Of a DNA stretch of 64,000 nt, positions 22,286 to 34,127 are shown one piece after another. The position numbers were made by a program, and so were the translations under genes. Numbering within the stretch: the first letter of the stretch is position 1; each line of letters begins with the position of its first letter. Below the pieces are notes generated by a model. The model ran no database searches. It saw nothing but the letters and a program-made list of their open reading frames with translations, and had not been told where the DNA came from. Source of the stretch: Linanthus parryae (Eukaryota; Streptophyta; Magnoliopsida; Ericales; Polemoniaceae); NCBI GenBank assembly GCA_023055425.1, contig JALGPY010000002.1, positions 141,047,927 to 141,111,926 on the forward strand, written 5' to 3'.

Positions 22286-24891
22286 ATGGTGTTTGCAGTG
22301 GTTGCTCCTGACACATGAGTGGAAAGAGATATTTGTTCTCAGAACTAAAAGAGCATTCTGAAAGTTCAATCACACTAGGTGAAAAAGGAAAATGCAACAT
22401 TCTAGGTATTGGTAAAGTTGGTACAAATACTGAAAAACTCTATTTCTGATGTCTATTTAGATGGTGGCTTGAAATTCAATTTTCGTAGTGTATCTCAGTT
22501 TTGTGACAATGGCTACAAAGTTATTTTTGACAAAGAGAAATGTGTGGTGGAAAATGAGAAATCTGGAATTTTCATCCTCACTTCCTCAAGGTCAAGCAAT
22601 GTTTATACTTTGCACACTAACAAAGTTGGAGGAGAAAGTCTGAAGTGTCTCAAGGCCTTGAAAGAGGATTCAAAGGTTTTGCACAAAGATATTGGACACA
22701 TTAGCTTGTACAATTTGAACAAGTTAGTTGCTAAAGTCCTAGTAAGAGGTCTAACTTCTGTCAAGTTCAAGGATGAAGAGGTATGAAAAGTTTCTACTCA
22801 AGGTAAACATACAAGAAGTTCATTCAAGCCAAAGAACTTGGTAAGTACAACTAGACCCATTGAGTTATTGCATATATATATTTGTGGTCCTATGAGAACT
22901 ACAATTCCAAAGGGTAAGAAGTACATGTTAGTAATTTTAGATGATTTCTTTAGATTTACTTGGGTAATGTTTCTTAGAGACAAATCTGAAGCACTTTCTG
23001 AATTTTCAAAGCTTTGTAAAGAACTTCAAATACTGAAAAACCTGCCTATTGCTTCTATCAGAAGTGATAATGGTAGAGGATTTGATCAACTTGAGTTTTA
23101 TTTATTTTTTGCTAAGCATGGCATCTCTCACAACTTATGTCCTCCTCAAACTCCTCAACAGAATGGTGTTGAGTTTTGTAACGGATTACGCAATGTAATT
23201 AAAAAAATAAGATCCACACAAGACCCACCAAGGATGAAAGGAAGAGACATTATAATGATAGTGAAGGTTCAAGTAACGATTACGTTGTTTGTCTCATGTG
23301 TTGACTTCAAACGCAAGATTGTGTTTGCGTCTCTATAGCTAGTCCACTACTAGGATGAAGAACTAGATTCCTCCACACCTTTGGGATAGTAACCATTATA
23401 GGAAGGAAGAAGGAAGATCACACAATGGAGACCTACAGAGGGGCTCAGCCTCTCCTTCGACCCATGTCTTACTCTCTCTCATTGCTTTCTCTCTCCTACC
23501 CAAAGTATGTTATGAGAATTAGTAGAAGAAATAAGCTAGGAGTGTCATTTATATAGTCCATCAACTCCTTGTTAACTGTATAAAGGCCCCTATCCTAATA
23601 TTGTCCGTACACGTAATAGTCCAACTTGCAAATTAGTCCTACTAATTTTGCAAGTAAGTGCGTATTGATCCTTCCATTAATGAATCATATTAATTGATTC
23701 CCAAGTTTAGTTTTATCCTTAGGGCGTGCGACCCCATAAGTTTTTAATTAGTTGGTAATAACGTTTATTAACATGAAAGCGGTGTCTAGCAACACATCCA
23801 CGCCACCCAACTAGTAGAAATAGTCATTTCTTTGACAAATCTTGTGCAAGTTTTGTCTCATCCTTTTTTCTATAGATCCAAATTGGACACAAGACATACA
23901 AATCACACTTGTATATCCAATTCATAGTTTCTCGATCCTGGAAATAGTCTTATCCATGCAGGTAACATCAATATCCTATATTGATTTATCTGAGTCTGGC
24001 CAGACATTCTATAAGCACCATCCTTCGAGCAGCCCATGGATATTTGCTCCCGTTATGTGGGAGGGAAAAATTCTATCTACATCACTACGAACTCTAAGCT
24101 TGCTTCCTTATTGTGCCTGACTAACGCCTTTATTACTACCAAGTTACGGTGTAGAGTTTGCCAATGTCAAAACACAATATTCCACAACTAGAGGATCTAG
24201 TGACTTCCAGTCTAAGCATGACAATACCGTAGTCAATACGAGATGCACTTGTGAATTTTACATAACTTGTATGTAGCCTTCTCGTTGTGTGTAAATCCAG
24301 TATGCAATTACTCCTATTGCATACCCACGTGTTGGATCATGATATCTCCATATCAATCCAACCCCATACTAGTCTATAATTGATCGCCAAATTAATCATT
24401 ATAATTGACTAGGGATATTTAAGATAAACAAACACATTTGTAATCTAAGTACTTCGTTATATTAAATATCTCCATAAATAATACAATGAATGTTTCTAGC
24501 CAAAAACATTGTTCATACTAAAAAGATTCCCTCTACGGCATAAATTCCAACAAATGGTGTTGTTGAAAGAAAGAACAGGACTATTGAAGACATGTGAAGG
24601 ACAATGCTTCTAGAGAATAAATTGCCAAAATCCTTCTTGGCAGAAGTTGTGAACACTGCCAACTATATGCTTAACAGGTGTTTGATTAGGCTTATCTTGA
24701 AGAAAACTCCTTATGAGCTTTTCAAAGGAAGAAAGACAAACATTTCTTACTTCAAACCTTTTGGATGCACTTGTTATGTTCACAACAATGGTAAGGACAA
24801 TATTGGTAAGTTTGATGCCAGAAGTGATGAAGGTATCTTTCTTGGTTATTCACTGACTAGCAAAGCCTATAGAGTTTGTAATAAGAGAACC
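22286..24891 (+). pseudogene. Sirevirus copy 2 protease and integrase (broken, interrupted)
   Basis: Protease remnant SGCS-stop-HMSGK near 22296, then ISDVYLDGGLKFN at about 22440. The integrase zinc-binding region lies at 22690-22800 and the core at 22850-23160 (ELLHIYICGPM, VILDDFFRFTWVMFL, SDNGRGFD, TPQQNG). The frame is interrupted at 23167 by a solo LTR and resumes at 24558 (VVERKNRTIEDM). The C-terminal part runs through YELFKGRK, YFKPFGCTCYVHN and FDARSDEGIFLGYS. Homology to copy 3 stops near 24891. Confidence 0.8.
23167..24552 (-). mobile_element. Angela-like solo LTR inside Sirevirus copy 2
   Basis: 1386 bases with ends TGTTG...CAACA and a perfect 5-bp target duplication AATGG (23162-23166 and 24553-24557). 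It splits the integrase frame exactly at NG/VVERKN. On the minus strand it opens TGTTGGAATTTATGCCGTAG, the Angela-type LTR start, and it is homologous to 15941-17289. No internal sequence remains, as expected after LTR-LTR recombination. Confidence 0.9.
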
Positions 24892-25173
24892 AAGCCTGTT
24901 GAAGAAGCTAGGCACTTACAAAAATTTATTGAAAATCAAAACTACATTATAAATAATAAAGAATCACATCTATCCCACATCGATGCACCAAAATCATCCA
25001 TTCAACTGCAAACATGTATAAAATAGAAAATAAACATTCAAGAACTTTTATGAAATTTTCAGAATTATCCAGGAATTACTGAAATATAATAGATAATCAT
25101 CTAAGTACTCTAAATAATCAAATAAGGACCTAAACCTCCTATAGTTTCACATCCTACAGTACACAATAGGGAA
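24892..25173. other. Unassigned sequence before Sirevirus copy 3
   Basis: AT-rich, no gene or clear repeat seen. It was contiguous with 45729 onward before copy 3 inserted. The last five bases, GGGAA (25169-25173), are the target duplication. Confidence 0.4.
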
Positions 25174-25350
25174 TGTAAGTTCGAAGCAGGTTCAAGACTT
25201 GAAATAGCTTGTCTATTTCAAGACCTTGAAATTGCTTTCAAAGCCTTGAAACTGACCGAGGTTTATATGCATGAACTTAGGGGGAGTTTATGTACTTGAT
25301 TCAACTCATAAACCCCTGTGCATGATTAGATGATACTTGATGATGAAAGA
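25174..25350 (+). repeat. Sirevirus copy 3 5' LTR, first part
   Basis: 177 bases starting TGTAAGTTCGAAGC, aligned with 44494 onward. It is split at 25350 by element C and continues at 35808. Confidence 0.92.
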
Positions 25351-27014
25351 CGACACGATTTCTTACATGTATATGCAAGTGCACGGTCAAGTAGTAAAAG
25401 TGGAGTATTTTACGACTCCGAGTATCGAACCCAAGGGAAATAGACGACTAGTAGCTAATTAAGAGTCAATTAGAAGATACCTAAGTAACCGGTAAAAAGT
25501 GCTTTGAGTTTGAATGTCCGTCGCCCCCAAACAAGCGACTGAATAAAATGAATGTAGAGACAATATTTCTGTATTTTTCAATTAAAAGAATTTAATCAAA
25601 GTATGGAGAAAACTAGGCGATCTATGAATCACCTAGGGTCTTTAGACAGTTCTGAAATTTGTATTGAAACACGTTACCCACTAACTGATTATGCCGGGTA
25701 ATAGCACTTACAATCTTCTGTCGATATCATGTAATTTTACGTAACAATTTACTTTGGGTCATGTCGGTGCACCTCTATCTACCGTTACGTTCTAGCTGGC
25801 TAGTCAACTTCGTTTACCCGGTCCTGTCGGTCCACCGATTCACTCACCTAACTAGTTCAACCGAATCTACCCACACATGACTAATCCTATTCATCTCCCC
25901 TATCGGTCTCAATGATTCGGGAATAAAAACATGAACCGGGTTAAGTCTCTGTCGAGCACCCACCTAGTTCACTAACAACTCCGGTTCGCGACTCCCTTGT
26001 TGCTAAGAATTAAGCCTAGATCATGATTTCTAATCAATTAGTTTGTAACATTAAGCTATGAATTCAACTAGTTCATCATCTTCATCTAACATGGTCATTC
26101 CATTCATCACTAACACGTGTCAATAGCCTCAGCTTACGGATTCCCAATACAAGATGAAGAATAATAAACATTAATTGGATGAGACGCATGAATCAATCAG
26201 CAAAATTTGGAAAATAAGTCTAAGTCATAACCCTAGGATCTTCAGAGAGATTAACAAAGAAATTAGCTACTCATTGTTATGCCAAAATCACAAGTATTCT
26301 CCATAAAATGATAACGAGAAGGTAAGAGAAGAATCAAACCTTGAAATCACCAAAGCTTTGGCGAATCCGTGCAATCCCCAAGCTCCTTAGTGCTCTCCAA
26401 TGGCTCCCGTACGTGAATGTGTGGTTCTTAGGTCGTCTCCTCCGTTTTTTACCAGCTGGGCACGTTTTTTAATGAAATCTAGCCGAAATTGCACTTCAGC
26501 CCCTCTACTTTGTAATTCCCGGACAGAATTATTTTCTGATCTTGCGCGGGCTGTATCTCCCTCATACGGACTCGTCTTTGGGCCTACCATATATCGTTGG
26601 AAATCTACCGATGTCTACAATCCAATGCCGCAAGCCTTGCTTCAAAATTCTTTTTATATTTTCCTGAGCATCGAAAAGAGTGCAGGCTGGTCCTGTGTGA
26701 CTTTTCCAACTTTTCTTCGTTTGTGCGTCTCCTTTTCTCCTCTACATCTAGCTCCATTCCAGGCATATCCAAGCATATCATAAGCTCCATTGCACCTCTT
26801 TTACCTGAGATACACAACACTAAACAACCCGTGCAATTATCATAGCAAATATGATAGAAAACATGCACAAATAAGCTAGAAACACAACTTTTCACTCGTA
26901 GGCTTATAAATAGTCAAATTCACATATTTGTGCAAATATAACATATAAATCATGTGAAATAAGCCTATTACAAATAATATGGAAGTATAAATAACTCCTA
27001 AAATAGAGTTATCA
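25351..27014 (-). repeat. Element C 3' LTR (left)
   Basis: 1664 bases, paired with 34128-35802. The first base pair has changed from TG to CG (CGACACG versus TGACACG at 34128). It ends TTATCA. Confidence 0.93.
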
Positions 27015-30000
27015 AACACCCCGACACTTACCTATTGCGCATCCCGAGCAATCCAATCAAAGTACAACCAAAATCCGGCCACAATCCAACCAAAATATCT
27101 CCAATTAAACACAACCCCACAAGTGATACGAGTCGAGAATCGCATACTTACTAGAAACACCGTTGCATACAAATCCTAACTAGCCGACTCAATAACGACA
27201 CAAGACTCGACAATGCAACAATATGATGCAAATGCAAACTACGAATCGATCCTACACAAACACATATATACACAAAACACACTTTTTATCTTTTTGGTTG
27301 AGATCGGGCAATCTCCATTGGCTTAAGTCGATTATCATGAAGTGATGAGAATCCTAGGAACAAAGCATGAGCTGAAACTAAATTCGACAACGAGACTCTC
27401 CCCTAGTTAGTGTAGAAAGCCTAACATTACTAAGTACAAGAGTACGCTACCTCTTCGCGTGTGCCACAAAATAAGAGACTACGCTAGGCAAAGCCACATC
27501 CAAGGTCCGAGCTCCTAATCTGCTAACAGTTTTCACATGATGAGGCTTAGGGACATAAAGATAATCTCGCCGAAATAGAGTCCTAAGCGTCACATTCTCA
27601 CATCAAATCCCACATCTCACACACCCTCACCACAATGATAGCAACCAAAACCCGAAGCTCACCACCTCCGGCCCTCAATTCCCTCAAACCCCGGTACACT
27701 AGTGATATCCGTGGCCATCGCCGTTCGTCTAGCATGAAACGTGAACCATCGTCGTCAAAGTAGCTCCACCACTCGTTTCAATTCAACTCCAACTCAAACT
27801 TTATTTCATCTCTCCTTTTTCTTTTTCTCTCTTTTTTTTCACAATTCTCTCAAAATACCATCACAATCCAACAATAATACCCGAGTGGTCTTCAAATAAC
27901 AATCAAATATGATAGGAGAAGGAAACATGTAAATCGATGAATGAATATCACATAAAGAATATAATCTCCTCCTAACTCAATCAAAGTCCATGTCAAATCC
28001 AAGCCGCAAAATCAATGAAATGCATGTGTGGGAGTGGAGTCGTCGCAAGCTCACACTCAATGTCCGTAGTCAAAAGTCGACACCCCCACACTCGAATGTC
28101 ACCATATCCCCTCTCAAGTAGTCCCGAAGATGAATGTATCTCGTGCCTAATCCAACCGATCCTCCTACACCAAAGTAATCAAATCCGGTACCAAGTACGA
28201 TCCACCAATTACCTTCACCCAACCCAATTTTGTGCGTATTATTCATTCACTCACGACTCTCCATAACCGTGTCCATGATGTAATGGCATGGAACACCGCC
28301 ACACCGAAGTAAGCAAGCCTACTCACTCACCCTCGCATCCCCTCGTGGATAATCAATGAAGTGCAAGCGAGATGTAGAACTCAACAAAATCTATAATCAC
28401 TCCCTCATCGAACCCCCTCAACTACACAACCCCCTAGTGACGCAATAAAGTGGTGATTCTAATCAATTTGTGATGAAGGACAAGAATCAACACCCTGGGT
28501 CCGAAGGCTAGCAAGAATCCAAGGTTCAAATTGGGGCATCTAATGGTCCTACGCGGTGAGTTCTAAAAGCAGTGAGTGCTCTAATACACACCTAGCACAG
28601 CTGTTTCATGTGCCACTACGAAGCGGGTTGGCGACTACCTAAGACGTACACATGGATGTTCGGCTTGTTTAGCTCACACCTAGCTCAGCTCTTTTAAGAA
28701 AATAGGCACACACTTTGAGTTTGAAAATCACGTACGTGTTAGAAATAGCTAGGAACTCCCGTAAAGAAAGTTTCTCTATACCTACTAGGGGGGACTCACG
28801 TTGTCACTCTCGGTCGCAAATCATGCTCTACGCCTATAATCCTCACACTTCGCGATTTACCAAACTTTAGCCTCTTTTGATTGCCCTTTTCTCAAAATTT
28901 TCTCTTTTTTTAATATTTTTTTTTAATCTTTTTGGATTTTCAATTTTTTGATTTTGTCATGTAATTCCTACACTACATGCAAGCCGACACGAAGGAAACT
29001 ACACAAAACAGTCGATAGGGTAGGTAGACTCAAATAAGAAAACGTGCAATTTAAACACAAACTTAAACAAGTGTAAACACGACTAACACAACACAATATG
29101 ACATACTATCACAATATCACGACACATACCACATAATTAGACACAATAACACGACCAAACTATATGCAGACATGGCGATGCAAACACTGACTTGCTAGTT
29201 AAGACAAAAACTCCCCCCACACTAGAATACGTCGTTGTCCTCAACGAATTTAGAAGTAAAACCGAGGACTCAGCATCTCTAATGTGAGGGGCGGTGGATC
29301 TACTCGGGGTCATGTCATGGCACAAGAAGGTAGCTGCAACAAATTTAGAGATAATTCAAGCTACGTGCACATGAACGAGTTGTGTGTACCGAAATTAAGC
29401 AAGTACTCAAGTAATTCCCTAGAATTAAATATAATCCTAGAACAAGTACGATGTGCCTAAACGCTAAGTAAAGAGAGAGAAAAGAATACTCACAACCGAC
29501 ACAAGGTCGGGGATGAGATCTGATAGGTGGTGACTGAGGTAGCAAGAACAATCCCCAAGCAAATATTGTGCACATCAATGCTAACTCCCTTGCGGTCGAG
29601 TGTGTGAAACACACCGGGGTCGATTGATCCTGTTGCTGCTGACGAAAAGAGAACGAAGAATCCCCGAACTCGTTATGTGAGTTCCCTTGCGGTCGAGTGC
29701 GCAAGTAGCACACCGGGGTCGATTGCTTCGTCAAATTCCTCCAATCTTTAATCCATCATGCCACTTCTAAAGTTTTCATTTTTTAATCATATGGATGAAC
29801 TTAGAGCTTAGGATGAATCATGTTTTTCTGTCAGTAGCACCACATAGACTTTACGGCCAACACCACCAGTTTAATAAACTGTTCCAGATTACTCCATTAA
29901 TCAACCAAACCATCACAAACATCCCCCACTCGACCATTTTCCTACATTTAAACCAATTCACCACTTCACCATACACCTACAGTACCTACAAGCCCAAGTA

Positions 30001-31613
30001 ACCAACCAAATCATCTAACACACATCACAAACTATAATTTCCTACACCATGCATATCCTCATACCAAGTTCACCCACAAATAGCATAGACCACAAACCCC
30101 CAAACTCCTTCACGACCCTCTAATTACACAACCTGCACCAAAACCATTCAACCAATTCAGGCCACAACCATCTCCATCCCTTTCAATCCTACCTGCAATC
30201 AATTAAAGCCAGCAACAACTTCAGCTCCCAACACCCTGAACCATTCCCCTACACCTGTAACCAACTCCATCATCATCTCCCTGCAACCAGATAACCAAAC
30301 AAATTACCCACATGGTGATTGTCCTCTCCACAGCCATGGCCGCGACCAAAACCAGCAGCGAAGAAGCAAAAAAAACAGAGGCTCAATCTCCTGGTTTTCT
30401 GCTTTGCTTCGGCTTCCTGTAATTAAGTGCTGAAGGTGACTGATTCGGGCCAAAAACAGAGAAGCAGCGGTGGTGTTCTCGTTGAACAGGGTTGCGGTGG
30501 TGGTCTAGAGGTTTCGGTTTCTGGGTTTTGAGGTTTCTTAGCAGGCTTTCATGGCTTTCCGGTGGTGGTTTAGCGGTTAGTCCGATTGTGGCGAGATTGG
30601 TTAGATCGGAGAAGAGGGTGGGTTTCTGAGTTGCTGATTTTCTGTTTCGAGGCTGAGAGAGGGATTGAGGTTCGGTGGTCGGAATCAATGGAGGGTTCGG
30701 CTGGGGACTTCGATGGTCGGCGGCTATGGTGGAGGCGGTGATTGCTGTACTTGCCGTCGGTGTAGAAGTCCTGGTGGTCGATTGGTGAAGGTCAGGAAGT
30801 CTGGGATGGTTTCTGGTCGGAGTTCGATTGGGCTCGGGGTTTGTGTTCTACGATGGCTGCGGTTCGCATTGGAGACCAGAGAGGGGTCAATTCATAGGGG
30901 GTTCGCGATGGAGGTTTGCATCGGAGATGGAGGAGGAATCGGAGAGGGCTGAAGATTGGCCGGTTAGTGGTGTTCGATCAGAGGTTGGCTATGGTGGGGA
31001 TCGGCGATGAAGGAAGAAGGGTCTGACTTTGATTCAAGATTGGTGGTAGCTGCTGGAGAAGAGGGAAGATGTGCACTGCTCGCACGAACAAATTTTTGTG
31101 TTCGTAAGATTCAGCAGTGTGTTTTTGGGGGCCTCCTGTTCGTGCGAACACAGGGGGTGTTCGTGCGAACACCCCTGACTCCAGTTTCAGAATTTTTTTT
31201 TCGTTCCGCTTCGTTTGCTTTGTATTCGTGGTTCCCTAGCTTTGAATTCCATGTTCCTCTTTTTGTTCTTGAGCCAATTTTTCGTGACACGCTTCCGAAC
31301 ATCCTCGGGAATCTTGTCGTGATCATATCTTGTTAAAATTCCGCCTTTATTTCACGTCCGGCCTCCGATGCGCGCTTTTCCATGTCTACGCACATCAAGA
31401 AGGGGAGTCCGAATCGCGTAATAACCTGTAATCCTGTGAAGACTCAATTCAAATGTCAAATTCTCGCTCTCTCACCCCTCAGATAACAAAACGGAATTAA
31501 AAACGCACACAACAGTATTTAAAACACACTCTCTACACTAATGCATAAAATACGTTGGGTTGCCTCCCAACAAGCGCTTTGTAATTTACAGTCGACGGCC
31601 CGACCCAGTTACC
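27015..31613 (-). other. Element C non-coding internal region
   Basis: 4.6 kb without convincing coding. Landmarks: next to the LTR, a minus-strand GTGTCGGGGTGTT that may act as polypurine tract; at 29205-29250, minus-strand TTGAGGACAACG then CTAGTGTGGGGGGAG, a phrase typical of the region after pol or env in Athila-like elements; a roughly 97-base direct repeat at 29586 and 29683; a T-rich block at 28890-28950; and a G-rich block at 30560-31060 whose ORFs look like composition effects. At 31555-31605 the minus strand reads AGCGCTTGTTGGGAGGCAAC, a phrase found just after pol in related elements. Confidence 0.6.
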
Positions 31614-32264
31614 TCATGAAGCTCCGAAAGGTGGTTTGGCAAGTTGTTCAGCATCCAATTTCTGGCGTTGGATGTTCATAACTACCTCATGCGCCTGCAC
31701 ACTCGATGCTTTGCCCTTAAGTTCCGGCGGATCATCCTGTGTCAGCTCTGGGATTCCGCACCTAACTTCAACGGGAAATGGCAATCCTGGCTTTACCTCA
31801 CGAGTATACTGAGGAGTCGGTTTAAAAACCCGAAAGGTCTCCATAGTGTCATTGACCCTCATGATCAACTCCCCATTCTCTACATCAATTAACGTCCGAA
31901 CGGTAGCCAGAAAGGGCCTACCAAGAATGATCGGAACGTCACCAACTGGCATGTCCAATATCACGAAATCGGCTGGCATGATCAAACTACCAACCCTCAC
32001 AAGTAGGTCTTATACCACCCCAATGGCCTTCTTGGATGACTCATCCGCAAATTGAAGACTGATCCAAGTTTTACAAGGGTCCCCCACACCTAGATTTTTA
32101 AATACTGAAAGCGGCATTAAGTTGACACTCGCCCCCAGATCGCACAAAGCCTTGCCTGTATATGCCCCGCCAAGTGTTGCTTCAATCACAAAACTACCTG
32201 GATCTTTCTTCTTCTTAGGCAATCCATGCAAGACACATGAACTCACATTCTCATTCAGCTTCAC
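31614..32264 (-). pseudogene. Element C aspartic protease
   Basis: Two overlapping frames give one protease: CVLHGLPKKKKDPGSF, then the active-site motif LCDLGASVNLMPLS near 32130, then (from about 32000) [16 protein letters not shown] and [20 protein letters not shown] in place of D-S/T-G-A is common in this branch of gypsy proteases. A TAT-to-stop region near 32010 breaks the frame. The protein ends at 31614 where pol should continue. Retroviral-type proteases cut the polyprotein. Confidence 0.8.
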
Positions 32265-33988
32265 TCACATTTTCATCCTTGATAGACCGCGCATACTTAG
32301 GCATTTTCTGCAGCACCTCAATCAACGGAATGTTTATGTGCAGTTTGGAGAAAATAATGAGAAATCTCCTGTACTCCTCAGAGTCATCCTTCTTCTTTCT
32401 AGTTTTCAATGGAAAAGGTACATATTTAGAAGGAGAGGGTGGTGGTAATACCTCATTAGAATTTTCCTCATCATGTGGAGTCATGCCCTTTGATTGGGGG
32501 ACCATGACAGGTGTCTTCTCAGAATCGAAGAACTCATGCTCCTTAGCCTTTGATGCTTCAGCTCTGGCATGGCTCGGGTATGGTTGATCAGTCAAAGAAA
32601 CCCCGCTGCGAGTGGTAATGGCATTTACCTGGCGCACATTCTCTGTGTCAGACGGTAGAGAACCAGGTGCTCTAGCATATAATTGCGTTGCAATTTTCCC
32701 AACTTGAACCTCTAGTGCACGAAGAGAATTCTTCGTAGACTGCAAATCAGAAGACATAGCATTGACCGTCGTGTTCGTATCATTCATGTTTTTACTCAGT
32801 TGTGTCAACGCCTTAGTGAGTACAGAAATCTATGGGTTTGGCGCTACAACAGCCGGTGGTGGAGCCTGCGACACTGGTGCGTATATAGCTCCAAACTGAT
32901 CCCCATACCTGAAACCTGAATGATCTCTTGTGCCTGGTCTGTAGTTCCCTTGGTTCCAATTATGCCGCTGTCCTTGTGCCCCCACAAAGTTCACATCTTC
33001 ACTTGCAATCTGGGCCAAGGCTGAATCAAATTCCTGCTCCTCTACTCTTGCAACTGGATTCTTATCCCGATACACATGCTTGGCTAAATCTGACACCATC
33101 TTGCTGATCCCAGTCTTCCATTCATCATCTCTAGGTTCAGGCAATGCCGATAATCTCCTGGAATCATAGAGTTGTGAGTCCTGCTTAGCGAGCTGCTTCA
33201 TGAGCGCATAGGCTCCTTCCTTGTCAACAGAGTACAGAAAATTGCCTCCAGCTTCTTTGTTAACCAGCTCCTTATTGTGACATTCTAGACCATAGTAGAA
33301 GACTTTCAAAATTTTGTAATCCCCAAAATCATGGTTTGGGAACTTCCTGATCAAATGCGTAAAACGGTCACATGCATCTACTACAGTTTCATCGGCATGT
33401 TGCCGAAAGCCTAGAATATCACCCTGTAGCTCAATCACCCGTTGAACTGGATAAAACTTGGCCATGAACTCATCCACACACTGAGCCCATGTATTTATCG
33501 AATCAGGAGCTCTTGACTGTAGCCACTTCTCAGCTGCACCCTTCAGACAGTAAGGGAAAAGAATTAGCTTCAACGCCTCTGCTGTTACATCCTTGTACTT
33601 GGCAGTCTTTATGTACGCGTTGAACCTCCCAATAAATTCATTGGGGTCTTCATCCCTGTTCCCATAGAATTGGAACTGATTGGTCACCGTCTGAATTGTC
33701 CAGGCTTAAGAGCAAAGTGGTCGGCCTGTATCTCTGGCACTACAATTGCCGGATTGTGTCCATAGGTGGACGACTGAAACTTCTCCACAATAGCCTGTCC
33801 AGACTTGTTGTATGGTGTCTGGGCGTTGCGATCATTCACCAGTTTAGACAACTCTTCCACCGCTGATTGAGTTGCACGTTGGTCAATTGATCACCCATAG
33901 TGCTCTGTTTCGGTCTTCTCCTCTGATCTCTGAATAAGTGCTCTGGGTCTTCAAATGGGGGCACAAGTTCTCTAGGGATCCTGGACAT
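32251..33988 (-). pseudogene. Element C gag (broken)
   Basis: The likely start at 33988 gives MSRIPRELVPPFEDPEHLF. After a frameshift near 33850 the capsid-type domain runs open from 33687 to 32830: NRDEDPNEFIGRFNAYIKT, GAAEKWLQSR, TWAQCVDEFMAKFYPVQR, FRQHADETVVDACDRF. A tail of Gly/Arg/Asn (NWNQGNYRPG) precedes a stop near 32829. The frame resumes at 32808 with a coiled-coil segment (MNDTNTTVNAMSSDLQSTKN) and an acidic/Lys-rich end near 32251. It forms the particle and is the main surviving function of this element. Confidence 0.85.
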
Positions 33989-34103
33989 ACACTGATGACC
34001 TGAAGAGAAGACTTAAATACAAGTGAGAAAACAAGTAGCTAATTAAACAAAAAGTAAAAGAGATATCCTAAATCAATTTCTACTAACTAATAAACCGCTA
34101 AAT
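33989..34103 (-). other. Element C leader
   Basis: Untranslated leader between the primer site and gag; AT-rich, nothing else seen. Confidence 0.5.
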
Positions 34104-34121
34104 TCCCCGGCAACGGCGCCA
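34104..34121 (-). other. Primer-binding site for tRNA-Asp(GUC)
   Basis: As printed, TCCCCGGCAACGGCGCCA is identical to the 3' end, including CCA, of plant tRNA-Asp as I know it. On the minus strand this is the 18-base site TGGCGCCGTTGCCGGGGA, typical of Athila-like elements. It sits 6 bases from the LTR. Confidence 0.93.
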
Positions 34122-34127
34122 AAAACT

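Larger units (their letters stand above)
20133..24891 (+). mobile_element. Sirevirus copy 2 (truncated both ends)
   Basis: In order: the last 244 bases of a 5' LTR, a primer site, gag, protease remnant, and integrase split by a solo LTR. Homology to copy 3 ends at about 24891, inside the region just after the integrase core. Reverse transcriptase, RNase H, the envelope-like ORF and the 3' LTR are absent. Confidence 0.82.

Noticed and set aside
26387..26895. ORFs repeated at 26387-26895 and 35074-35681
   Set aside because: They lie in the two LTRs of element C and are repeated because the LTRs are repeated. Substitutions between copies do not spare amino acids.
30665..31336. Gly/Arg-rich ORFs in element C
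   Set aside because: Overlapping frames of similar length on both strands in a G-rich block; no domain, no conserved start and no protein-like codon pattern.
34104..34121. Apparent tRNA-Asp gene end
   Set aside because: Only the 18-base 3' end including CCA is present, next to an LTR. Plant tRNA genes do not encode CCA, so this is a primer-binding site and not a gene.
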